Source: JAAYRQ01 sp035647235 (GTDB lineage: Bacteria > Bacillota > Syntrophomonadia > Syntrophomonadales > Syntrophomonadaceae). Taken from it: 64,000 bases of DNA. The notes below the pieces were generated by a model. The model did not search any database. It was not told the origin of the DNA and saw only the letters and a program-made list of their open reading frames with translations. Shown here in pieces: positions 8,371 to 16,537 of the stretch; the first letter of the stretch is position 1, and each line of letters begins with the position of its first letter. Made by a program: the position numbers and the translations under genes. The DNA is taken from the NCBI GenBank assembly GCA_964514235.1, contig CAZEPV010000007.1, positions 41,452 to 105,451 of the forward strand. Direction: 5' to 3'.

Positions 8371-9015
8371 TTGCGAATTTTTATCGATTCTGCTAATATA
8401 AAAGAAATTGAAGAAGTTAATTCCATGGGCTTCTTGGCAGGTGTAACTACTAATCCCACTTTAGTAGCTAAAGAAAAAAAAGATTATAAGGCCGTTATTA
8501 AAGAAATTTGTGCTGAAGTAGATGGACCTATTAGTGCAGAAGTTATAGGGCTTACCCTAAATGAAATGCTGGAAGAAGGTCGTGAATTAGCAGCTATAAA
8601 CCATAATGTGGTAATTAAGGTGCCCATGACAGAAATTGGCTTAAAGGCCATTAAGATATTTAAGCAGGAAGGTATTTTTTGTAATGCTACTTTAGTTTTT
8701 TCGGCTAATCAAGCAATACTGGCTGCTCGTGCTGGCGCAAAATTCGTTAGCCCCTTCATTGGCAGGGTAGATGATATAGGAAATGACGGGCTGATTTTGT
8801 TAGATGATATACTAACCGTTTTTGATCAGTATTTAATTGAGACGGAAGTAATTGCGGCTAGTATTAGGCATCCTATGCATGTAGTCCAGTCAGCTAAACT
8901 AGGCTCACACATAGCTACTATTCCTTATAAAGTTATAAAACAAATGCTTAAACACCCACTAACTGATGCTGGAATTGCCAGATTTATAGCAGATTGGGAA
9001 GAAGCATTTAAGTAG
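8371..9015 (+). CDS. fsa: Transaldolase-like fructose-6-phosphate aldolase
   Basis: 214 residues, the short transaldolase/FSA class (Bacillus YwjH). Forms a Schiff base through K83 in NVVIKVPMT; MRIFIDSANI and GVTTNPTL are family hallmarks, and FVSPFIGRVDD is the later barrel motif. It either transfers dihydroxyacetone in the non-oxidative pentose phosphate route or cleaves fructose 6-phosphate; short members do one or the other and sequence by eye does not separate them. TTG start 9 bases after ggaggg. Between fba and glpX. Confidence 0.88.
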   Translation: MRIFIDSANIKEIEEVNSMGFLAGVTTNPTLVAKEKKDYKAVIKEICAEVDGPISAEVIGLTLNEMLEEGRELAAINHNVVIKVPMTEIGLKAIKIFKQEGIFCNATLVFSANQAILAARAGAKFVSPFIGRVDDIGNDGLILLDDILTVFDQYLIETEVIAASIRHPMHVVQSAKLGSHIATIPYKVIKQMLKHPLTDAGIARFIADWEEAFK

Positions 9016-9034
9016 TGGAATCGGAGGGTTAATT

Positions 9035-10030
9035 TTGGAAAGAGAGTTAGCTTTAGAATTTGCTCGGGTCACAGAAGCTGCAGCCCTAGTCGCTGCTCGT
9101 TGGGTTGGCAAAGGGGATCGGGAATCGGCTGATGATGCTGCAGTTACAGCTATGCGGGTTATGTTCGATACAGTCTCGGTAGATGGCGTAGTGGTAATTG
9201 GAGAAGGGGAAATGGATGAAGCCCCTATGTTGTATATCGGTGAGAAGGTCGGCATAGGTGTACCACCTGAGGTAGATATTGCAGTGGATCCCTTGGAAGG
9301 TACAAATATTGTAGCCAAGGGCTTAACAGGTGCCATAGCCGTTTTGGCAGTTGCCCCCAAGGGTTCACTTTTACATGCTCCAGATATTTATATGGATAAA
9401 ATTGCCGTCGGCCCTGAAGCAAAGGGTCGAATACATTTGGAAGCCCCAGTTAAAGAAAACATCAAAGAAGTAGCCAAGGCTCTAGGGAAATTAATATGTG
9501 AAGTAACTGTGGTAATTCTAGATAGGCCTAGACACCAGAAAATTATTGAGGAAGTTCGCCGAGCTGGTGCCAGAATTAAGCTTATAACCGATGGAGATGT
9601 TTCACCTGGTGTGGCGGCTGCTTATAGTAATTCGGGGGTTGATATGCTTTTAGGTATCGGTGGGGCGCCTGAGGGAGTTATTACTGCTGCTGCCTTAAAG
9701 TGTATAGGTGGGGACTTTCAAGCTAGATTATGCCCTAATGGTGAGGAAGAAAATGATCGCTGCAAGATGATGGGTATTCTAAACCCGATTAAAATATTTA
9801 CAATTGATGAATTGGTAAAATCTGATGATGTTATTTTCGTTGCTACTGGTATTACTGATTCCTTTTTACTCAAGGGGGTTAGGTATGATAAAAGGAGGGC
9901 TATAACTGAGACTTTAATAATGCGAAGTACATCTGGAACTATTAGACATATTGAAGCAAATCATGATCTAAACCGTAAACCACTTTTTAGGGATAGGCGT
10001 ATCAAGCAACTTCTAGAAAAGATAACTTAA
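9035..10030 (+). CDS. glpX: Fructose-1,6-bisphosphatase class II
   Basis: 331 residues of the GlpX type, hydrolysing fructose 1,6-bisphosphate in gluconeogenesis (some members also act on sedoheptulose bisphosphate). The metal-binding signature DPLEGTN follows VDIAVD, and GEGEMDEAPMLYIG is the first acidic cluster. TTG start, tcggaggg upstream, 20 bases after fsa. Together with fba and fsa this makes a fructose-phosphate unit upstream of rho, as in Bacillus. Confidence 0.93.
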   Translation: MERELALEFARVTEAAALVAARWVGKGDRESADDAAVTAMRVMFDTVSVDGVVVIGEGEMDEAPMLYIGEKVGIGVPPEVDIAVDPLEGTNIVAKGLTGAIAVLAVAPKGSLLHAPDIYMDKIAVGPEAKGRIHLEAPVKENIKEVAKALGKLICEVTVVILDRPRHQKIIEEVRRAGARIKLITDGDVSPGVAAAYSNSGVDMLLGIGGAPEGVITAAALKCIGGDFQARLCPNGEEENDRCKMMGILNPIKIFTIDELVKSDDVIFVATGITDSFLLKGVRYDKRRAITETLIMRSTSGTIRHIEANHDLNRKPLFRDRRIKQLLEKIT

Positions 10031-10052
10031 TAAGATTAAATTGTATAAATGG

Positions 10053-10061
10053 TGGTATAAT
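10053..10061 (+). promoter_or_regulatory. Extended -10 promoter upstream of rho
   Basis: TGG-TATAAT, a perfect -10 with TGn extension; the -35 is poor. It would give a leader of about 150 bases before rho, which may carry regulation (rho is often autoregulated), but I see no strong hairpin with a T-tract in it. Confidence 0.45.
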
Positions 10062-10218
10062 CTTATTATATACTTCTATTACTCTTCCGCTCTTTCGTTC
10101 ATGTGTTAGCCTGTCTTCTGGGCGGTACTATTATTTACCCTATGTTATTTTAAAATAATTTATTTTTAATGAAAAATATTACTTATAAGTTTGTGCCAAT
10201 TTTGAAAGGAGGACAAAT

Positions 10219-11508
10219 TTGAACATTGCAGAATTAGAAAATAAAACTATGTTGGAATTATATGAGATAGCTAAGAAAAGTGGATTAGCTGGTTATTCGA
10301 GGTTGCGTAAAAAGGAATTAGTTTTCGAAATAACTAAAGCTTTAACCCATGCTGATGAGTTATTACAAGCTCAAGGAGTTTTGGAAATAATGATGGATGG
10401 GTATGGCTTTTTAAGGCCTTTTGCTTACCTGCCTAGCCAAGAGGATATATATGTATCACCATCCCAAATTAGAAAATTCGAATTGAAAACTGGGGATTTA
10501 GTAGCTGGACAGGTGAGATCACCTAAGGATAATGAAAGATTTTACGCCTTACTTAGGGTAGAAGCGGTAAATGGTTTCCCACCTGAAGATTCCACCACCA
10601 GGATCCACTTTGATGCCTTAACTCCCCTTTATCCTACGGAACGTATTACTTTAGAAACTGGCTCCCAAGAATTATCTTCCCGTATAATAGATTTAATATC
10701 ACCTATTGGTAAGGGACAAAGGGGGCTAATAGTGGCTCCACCTAAAGCAGGTAAAACAATATTGTTGCAAAAAATTGCCCAAGGTATTACTAAAAATCAT
10801 CCCGAATTAGAAGTAATCATTTTGCTAGTTGATGAAAGACCTGAAGAAGTAACGGATATGCAGCGTCTAACTTCGGCTGAAGTTGTAGCCTCTACATTTG
10901 ATGAACCCCCGGAAAACCATGTAAAGGTTACCGATATGGTTCTAGAAAGGGCCAAAAGGTTAGTTGAACATAAAAAAGATGTGGTAATCCTAATGGATAG
11001 TGTAACTCGTTTAGCTAGAGCCCACAACTTAGTAGTGCCACCAAGTGGACGTACTTTATCAGGGGGTATTGACCCTGCTTCACTAGATAAACCTAAAAGG
11101 TTTTTTGGGGCAGCTAGGAATATTGAGGAAGGTGGCAGCTTAACTATAATTGCTACGGCCTTAATCGAAACGGGTTCTCGTATGGATGAAGTTATTTTCG
11201 AAGAATTTAAAGGTCGGGGAAATATGGAATTAGTCTTGGATCGTAAATTAGCTGAACGTCGGATATTCCCAGCTATCGATATTAATCGTTCTGGTACTAG
11301 GAAGGAAGAATTACTCCTTAATGAGGAGGAATTAGAATTAACCTGGAACCTACGCAATACCTTAAACGAATATACGACAGTTGATAGTATGCAGATGATG
11401 ATTGACACCATGAGAAAAACTAAATCCAATGCTGATTTATTGAGAGCTGCTCCAGTAGTTTTCGGTAAAAGGGATTATTCCAAACAGCTATATAAAACCT
11501 CCAGATAA
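10219..11508 (+). CDS. rho: Transcription termination factor Rho
   Basis: Hexameric RNA-dependent ATPase that ends transcription. 429 residues: Rho_N helix bundle (1-45), OB-fold RNA-binding region with GYGFLRP (about 55-120), and ATPase core with Walker A PPKAGKT, Walker B VVILMDSVTR and the Q/R loop region EGGSLTIIATALIETGSRMD. TTG start after aaaggagg. Its own hairpin terminator follows. The next gene in Bacillus is rpmE; here six other genes intervene. Confidence 0.97.
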   Translation: MNIAELENKTMLELYEIAKKSGLAGYSRLRKKELVFEITKALTHADELLQAQGVLEIMMDGYGFLRPFAYLPSQEDIYVSPSQIRKFELKTGDLVAGQVRSPKDNERFYALLRVEAVNGFPPEDSTTRIHFDALTPLYPTERITLETGSQELSSRIIDLISPIGKGQRGLIVAPPKAGKTILLQKIAQGITKNHPELEVIILLVDERPEEVTDMQRLTSAEVVASTFDEPPENHVKVTDMVLERAKRLVEHKKDVVILMDSVTRLARAHNLVVPPSGRTLSGGIDPASLDKPKRFFGAARNIEEGGSLTIIATALIETGSRMDEVIFEEFKGRGNMELVLDRKLAERRIFPAIDINRSGTRKEELLLNEEELELTWNLRNTLNEYTTVDSMQMMIDTMRKTKSNADLLRAAPVVFGKRDYSKQLYKTSR

Positions 11509-11538
11509 TTAAATGAATAAAAATCTCATATTCTGTGA

Positions 11539-11566
11539 AAAATAAGGGTTAGTGGACCCTTATTTT
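11539..11566 (+). terminator. Terminator after rho
   Basis: 11-bp perfect stem (aaaataagggt / acccttatttt), 6-base loop; T-rich descending arm. Confidence 0.75.
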
Positions 11567-11614
11567 GCTATTTATCAGCTATTTAATGGTGTTTACAGAA
11601 ATGAGGTGAAATAA

Positions 11615-12481
11615 GTGCTAATAAAAAAATGTTTTAGCACTATAATTTTAAGTATCTTATTAGTGGGTATATGGGGCAATATCCAAGTAGGCGCAGCTTT
11701 AACTAGGGGTAGCTTTTTGCCCCTTTGTAGCAGTCAGGCTGTAACTACCGAAAGTAAAGTAGAGTATTATGAAATTAAAAAAGGCGATACCTTATGGGAT
11801 ATATCTAAAAAGTTTAAGATTGATTTAAATACCATATTAGTAATGAACAATATTAAAGCCAATAGCATTTTATCTATAGGACAAGTTCTAGAAATCCCAT
11901 ATGAAAGGGCTAGAATCCACACTATTGCCCGCGGTGAAACTATGTGGGATATAGCAGTAAAATATGGGGCCGATGTTAATCAACTCGTTAAAGCCAATCC
12001 AAATAAAAATCCACGCTATCTAACTATTGGTGATAAATTAAATATTCCTGATAGTAGCTCTACACCACGTGTTATAGCGTATAATGAGGTTTCGCGTAGC
12101 TTTTCCCCCACAGGAACTCACTTTATGTGGCCAGTTGTGGGAACTATTACTTCTAGGTATGGCTATAGGGGCAGCGGTTTTCACCATGGTTTAGATATTG
12201 CAGGCCGTATAGGAGAGCCGATTAAAGCCAGCATGGCAGGCACAGTTATTTTCGCCGATTATAAATCAGTTTATGGTCGAACTGTAGTATTACAACATCT
12301 AGACGGCTATGAGACTGTCTATGCCCATTTGCAAAATATAAATGTTAGTCCAGGAAAACAGGTGGCCAAGGGGGAAGTAATTGGGACTATAGGAACCACA
12401 GGTAGAACTACTGGCCCACATGTCCATTTTGAAGTTAAAAAAGATACTAAAAATCTAGATCCACTTACCTGTTTACGTTAA
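11615..12481 (+). CDS. Secreted LysM-LysM-M23 peptidoglycan endopeptidase
   Basis: 288 residues: signal peptide (KKCFSTIILSILLVGIWG, cut near residue 28), LysM 1 (about 50-95, IKKGDTLWDISKKF), LysM 2 (about 98-143, IARGETMWDIAVKYG), then a LytM/M23 domain from about residue 168. Zinc ligands are present in FHHGLDIAG and HVHFEV, so the enzyme should be active. It likely cuts peptide cross-links during growth or sporulation. GTG start. It stands alone between two terminators, so it is a single-gene unit. Confidence 0.92.
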   Translation: MLIKKCFSTIILSILLVGIWGNIQVGAALTRGSFLPLCSSQAVTTESKVEYYEIKKGDTLWDISKKFKIDLNTILVMNNIKANSILSIGQVLEIPYERARIHTIARGETMWDIAVKYGADVNQLVKANPNKNPRYLTIGDKLNIPDSSSTPRVIAYNEVSRSFSPTGTHFMWPVVGTITSRYGYRGSGFHHGLDIAGRIGEPIKASMAGTVIFADYKSVYGRTVVLQHLDGYETVYAHLQNINVSPGKQVAKGEVIGTIGTTGRTTGPHVHFEVKKDTKNLDPLTCLR

Positions 12482-12506
12482 AAAGCCTACTTTAAAATTA
12501 ATTAAC

Positions 12507-12549
12507 AAAGGGATATACTATTAAAGATAGAAGGTATATCCCTTTTTTT
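12507..12549 (+). terminator. Terminator after the LysM/M23 gene
   Basis: 12-bp perfect stem (aaagggatatac / gtatatcccttt) with T-run. Confidence 0.85.
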
Positions 12550-12603
12550 GGACATTTTTGCTTTGTAATAGTCTGAAAATCTACTTATATTGGGGGGGAA
12601 TAA

Positions 12604-12897
12604 ATGAATATAATATTGGAGTTACTCCGAGCGTTTTTTATAGTTATCTTACTTGGTGGTATTGGTGCTACAATTTTAAATAGTATTTATTTAAAAATTG
12701 GGGTAGCCGATAGCTATTCATGGTCGGGGACCTTAGCAATTTTACTTCTGATTTTCCTTTTATATAGAAACAATTTGCAGTTCTCAGGGTGGTATAAGGG
12801 TAAAGGCAGAAACAGATTATCATCCTGGCTTACTTTTTGGATAATTATAGCATCTATAATTTTAATTATTTTGCCATTTGTATTAAATTTGATTTGA
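12604..12897 (+). CDS. Small integral membrane protein of unknown function
   Basis: 97 residues, three predicted membrane helices (about 4-28, 42-57, 73-96), with a basic loop (KGKGRNR) between the second and third. No recognisable family. ATG start after a G-rich site (ggggggg). Located between the LysM/M23 gene and a radical SAM gene, with 125 bases before the latter. Confidence 0.55.
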   Translation: MNIILELLRAFFIVILLGGIGATILNSIYLKIGVADSYSWSGTLAILLLIFLLYRNNLQFSGWYKGKGRNRLSSWLTFWIIIASIILIILPFVLNLI

Positions 12898-13022
12898 ATA
12901 TAATGGATGTTTAAGCTAAAGCAAACTATAAGGTTTTTCAAGTCTATTAATTTTCCCTCAGCTTTTGCTCTAGCATTTAATTTCGGATAGACTTAAGAAA
13001 AATTAGTTATGAGGTAGGAAAA

Positions 13023-14279
13023 TTGCTTTATACATTATTTGCCAACCCTAAAGGCGAAATATTCGAAGATACTTCACTTATGATGTTGGGTAGGGCAGGC
13101 CGAGAATGGCTTATACCTGAAAAGAAGGATTTTATTCCCTTGCCCAAAGGGGCTTCTTTAGTCAGTATTCCCTTCCATTATCCAGTAGGATTAAATTTGC
13201 AAGATAAGGTAGATTATCTGGCCAACAATCCCTATGAAGGGGAGGAAAAAGTAAGCGCAGTAGCAGCCCTATTGCCTCAAGGCTTTACCCGTACCTTACT
13301 ACCAGCTGCTGTAAAATATGCTCCAGATGCTAATCTGCCACTACTAGGCTATGCTGCAGTAGGATTTAAAAATGATAAAATATATGTAGCTGCCCTCCAA
13401 TCTGATGAACATCGCAAATGGCATCCTGTCTACTATAATACTGAAAGGCTACCAGAAAGAATAAATGCCCTATTAAATAAGTTTCCTAATAATCGGATAA
13501 TTAGGCAGTTAGCCAAGTGTTCCTTACAATACAGTTGCTTTACGGCTCAAAATATTTTTTATCGGCGTTGGGAAGGGGGTATACCAACCATGATATCTTG
13601 TAATGCTAGTTGTATAGGCTGTATATCAGAAGACCATGCTGGAGTTGCCAGCCCCCAAAACAGGTTAGATTTTAAACCCCAAGTTAAAGAGATAAGTGAA
13701 ATAGCAGGTTTTCACTTGACTAATGCAAATGAAGGAATTATAAGTTTTGGGCAAGGATGTGAGGGTGAGCCTTCCTTAAATGCCGACTCACTTGCCCAGG
13801 CTATTATAGAAATCCGCAAGAATTATACTGATAAGGGTAGCCTAAACATGAATACTAATGCTGGCTACACTAAGGGTATAAAGCAGATGGTAGATGCGGG
13901 GCTTGATGCACTGAGGGTAACTATTTTTTCCTGTAATGAGACTAATTATTTGACTTATCATCAGCCCCATAATTATAAATTAATTGATGTAGAGAATTCT
14001 ATTAAGTATGCCAAGGACAAGGGACTAAAAGTCTCTTTAAATCTCTTAACCTTTCCAGGTTTTACCGACCAAGAAAGTGAAGTTGAGGAATTGATTAATT
14101 TTGTAGATAAAAATAATATTGATATGATACAATTTCGCAATCTAAATATTGATCCAGAAGTTCTAATGAGCCATTTCCCTAATAATAGTCTAAGTATAGG
14201 CATAGTAAGTTTTATTGATTTTCTTGCAAAAGAACTGCCTAAAGTGAAGTTAGGCTCATATACCCATCCACTGGGTTAA
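13023..14279 (+). CDS. Radical SAM protein with a long unassigned N-terminal domain
   Basis: 418 residues, TTG start after gaggtagg. The 4Fe-4S/SAM motif is CNASCIGC (C193, C197, C200), unusually far from the N-terminus; about 180 residues of unassigned sequence precede it. The radical SAM barrel follows (ISFGQGCEGEP as the GGE-type strand, LNMNTNAG, LRVTIFS). There is no SPASM-type Cys-rich C-terminus. It probably has a conserved housekeeping role in anaerobes but the substrate is unknown. It is followed 22 bases later by a YhaM-type nuclease, likely in one transcript. Confidence 0.75.
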   Translation: MLYTLFANPKGEIFEDTSLMMLGRAGREWLIPEKKDFIPLPKGASLVSIPFHYPVGLNLQDKVDYLANNPYEGEEKVSAVAALLPQGFTRTLLPAAVKYAPDANLPLLGYAAVGFKNDKIYVAALQSDEHRKWHPVYYNTERLPERINALLNKFPNNRIIRQLAKCSLQYSCFTAQNIFYRRWEGGIPTMISCNASCIGCISEDHAGVASPQNRLDFKPQVKEISEIAGFHLTNANEGIISFGQGCEGEPSLNADSLAQAIIEIRKNYTDKGSLNMNTNAGYTKGIKQMVDAGLDALRVTIFSCNETNYLTYHQPHNYKLIDVENSIKYAKDKGLKVSLNLLTFPGFTDQESEVEELINFVDKNNIDMIQFRNLNIDPEVLMSHFPNNSLSIGIVSFIDFLAKELPKVKLGSYTHPLG

Positions 14280-14301
14280 AAACGGAGGAGGAGAAGTAAC
14301 A

Positions 14302-15273
14302 ATGGACAAAAAAGGGCCTTTTTTGATTAAAGAAATTAAAAGTTTAAACCAGGGTAGCCAACTATGGGGTAAATATCTGGTATTAGAAAAACTGGCTAGA
14401 AAGACAAAAGATGGCAAGGATGTAATGAACTTAAAAGTAGGGGATGCTAGTGGTGAAATAGATGTAGTCGTATGGGAAAACTGTAATGTGGCTGGAGAGA
14501 TTAATATTGGGGCGGTAATCGGTTTACTTGGGGATCTGGGTACCTATAATAATCGTTTGCAAGTAACAGGTAAAAGGATTAAGGTCATGGAAGAAGATGT
14601 CACCCCTTATTTAAAAGGTCCAGCCCTGGATATAGAGGTCTTAGTAGAAAAATTCGACAAACTTATCAGTTCGATAAGCGATCCGCATATACTTGCTTTA
14701 GTACAAAATATATTCAGCCCAGAATTAAAGGATGCTTTTATAAAGGCACCTGCAGCTAAAAGGGTTCACCATAATTATCCAGGGGGACTATTAGAGCATA
14801 CTTTGCAGGTGGCTTATATTTGTGATATGGCGACTAAGCTCTATCCTGCGCTTAGTCGAGACTTGTTAATAGTAGGGGCCATTTTGCATGATATAGGTAA
14901 AGTAGAGGAATATGAGATAGCAGCAGTTCCAGAGTACACCGTATCTGGTCGCCTGGTGGGACATATCGTTTTAGGCCATGAAATGGTAGACAAAACCATT
15001 AGGGCTATACGTGCCCAAGGCCAAGATTTCCCAGATTATTTGGAAATGATGATTAAGCATATGATACTAAGCCATCATGGGAATTTAGAATATGGTTCAC
15101 CAGTTAAACCCCTATTCCCAGAAGCCTTTTTACTCCATATGGCAGATAATCTAGATGCCAAGCTTTTTGTCTTTTTAAATAAAATTGAGGAAGATGAGAA
15201 TGAAGATAGTCAGTTTACACCTTATGATAGCTTTTTCGAGCAATACTTTTTTAAATATCGCTATGAGGAGTAG
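14302..15273 (+). CDS. yhaM: YhaM-type 3'-5' exoribonuclease (OB fold + HD domain)
   Basis: 323 residues: N-terminal OB-fold nucleic-acid-binding domain (about 15-95), then an HD hydrolase domain with HHNYPGGLLEHTLQV, ILHDIGKVEEY and HMILSHHG supplying the metal ligands. YhaM acts as an exonuclease on RNA and ssDNA ends. Start ATG after ggaggagg. The FAD protein that follows starts 17 bases downstream. Confidence 0.88.
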   Translation: MDKKGPFLIKEIKSLNQGSQLWGKYLVLEKLARKTKDGKDVMNLKVGDASGEIDVVVWENCNVAGEINIGAVIGLLGDLGTYNNRLQVTGKRIKVMEEDVTPYLKGPALDIEVLVEKFDKLISSISDPHILALVQNIFSPELKDAFIKAPAAKRVHHNYPGGLLEHTLQVAYICDMATKLYPALSRDLLIVGAILHDIGKVEEYEIAAVPEYTVSGRLVGHIVLGHEMVDKTIRAIRAQGQDFPDYLEMMIKHMILSHHGNLEYGSPVKPLFPEAFLLHMADNLDAKLFVFLNKIEEDENEDSQFTPYDSFFEQYFFKYRYEE

Positions 15274-15290
15274 GGAGTAAGAGGTAGTTT

Positions 15291-16523
15291 ATGCAGAAAA
15301 ATGAGCTTGTAATTATCGGGGGCGGGGCCTCGGGCTTGCTAGCCGCTATTTCAGCCCGTAGGTTAGGGGCTGAGGTTACCATCCTGGAAAGGAATCCGCG
15401 GATAGGCAAAAAGATATTAGCTACAGGGAATGGGCGTTGTAATTATACTAACATTGACGCTGATCTTTCCTGTTATTCGGGTCACCATCCCGAGTTTGCA
15501 GCTAGTGCTTTAACCCAATTTACAGTTGAAGATACCCTAAATTTTTTCGAAAGGCTGGGTATAAGCCCTAAAATAGAGAATGAGGGGAAAGTATTTCCCA
15601 TGTCTGAGCAAGCATCTAGTTTTTTAGATGTATTTTTGTATGAATTAAATGAACTAGGCATAAATCTTGTCTGTGAGGCTTTAGTAAAGGACATAAGGAA
15701 AGAAAAGAAGAAATTTTTAATCACCCTAGAATCTGGAACCCTTTATAAAGCGGATAAGGTAATAATAGCTACTGGTGGTAAAGCTATGCCCGCTAGTGGT
15801 TCAGATGGCAGCGGTTACGATTTGGCTAAAAAGCTGGGCCACAGTATTACTGAAATATTCCCGGCTCTAGTACAATTAATGCTTGAGGGTCCTTATTTTA
15901 AACATTTAGCTGGAGTAAAATTGCTAGGAAGGGCTGAAATTATACATAATAACCAAGTAGTAGCTCAAGATAAAGGGGATATATTATTTGCAAATTATGG
16001 GGTATCGGGACCGCCTATTCTACAAATCAGTCGAGTAGCTGGGGCCTTATTACAAGAAGGCCATAATCCCCAATTAAAAATTACTATTATTGATACCATC
16101 ACCAAAGATGAGCTAACCGAGCTTATGGAAAAACGCTGGCGATTTAGCCTGGAAAAACCTATCGATTTTAGCTTAGTGGGCTTGGTGAATAAAAGACTAA
16201 TTTCTGTGCTTTTAAAGGAAGCGGGGATTACCTATAATAGGAGGTTAGTCAAAGACTTAACCAAACAGGAAAAAGAAAAGATTATAAATATATTAACTGA
16301 TTTAAGATTTAAGGTTAGGGGAAGTAAAAGCTGGCCTAGCGCCCAAGTGACCGCAGGTGGTATTGATACCACCGAAATAAACCCAGATACTATGGAATCT
16401 AAATTGCTAGCGGGCTTGTATTTTGCGGGTGAGATTCTAGATATAGATGGTCTTTGTGGAGGCTTCAATCTACAATGGGCTTGGTCAACAGGTTTTGTGG
16501 CGGGACAAAATGCTGCTTTTTAA
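15291..16523 (+). CDS. HI0933-family flavoprotein (YhiN/BaiN-like)
   Basis: 410 residues with an N-terminal FAD-binding Rossmann motif (IIGGGASGLLAAISARRLGA), the GNGRCNYTN signature of the HI0933 family, a mid-domain ATGGKAMPASGSDG and a C-terminal FAGEILDIDGLCGGFN. The family is a flavin oxidoreductase set of largely unknown substrate; some gut members were proposed to act on bile acids, which is not transferable here. The next flavoprotein starts 14 bases later, so the two are co-expressed. Confidence 0.88.
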   Translation: MQKNELVIIGGGASGLLAAISARRLGAEVTILERNPRIGKKILATGNGRCNYTNIDADLSCYSGHHPEFAASALTQFTVEDTLNFFERLGISPKIENEGKVFPMSEQASSFLDVFLYELNELGINLVCEALVKDIRKEKKKFLITLESGTLYKADKVIIATGGKAMPASGSDGSGYDLAKKLGHSITEIFPALVQLMLEGPYFKHLAGVKLLGRAEIIHNNQVVAQDKGDILFANYGVSGPPILQISRVAGALLQEGHNPQLKITIIDTITKDELTELMEKRWRFSLEKPIDFSLVGLVNKRLISVLLKEAGITYNRRLVKDLTKQEKEKIINILTDLRFKVRGSKSWPSAQVTAGGIDTTEINPDTMESKLLAGLYFAGEILDIDGLCGGFNLQWAWSTGFVAGQNAAF

Positions 16524-16537
16524 ACCAGGAGGGTAAT

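Noticed and set aside
10797..11429. 210-residue reverse ORF over rho
   Set aside because: Antisense shadow of rho.
16454..16537. N-terminal extension of the COG2509 flavoprotein
   Set aside because: It overlaps the upstream gene and lacks a ribosome site, whereas ATG 16538 has one.
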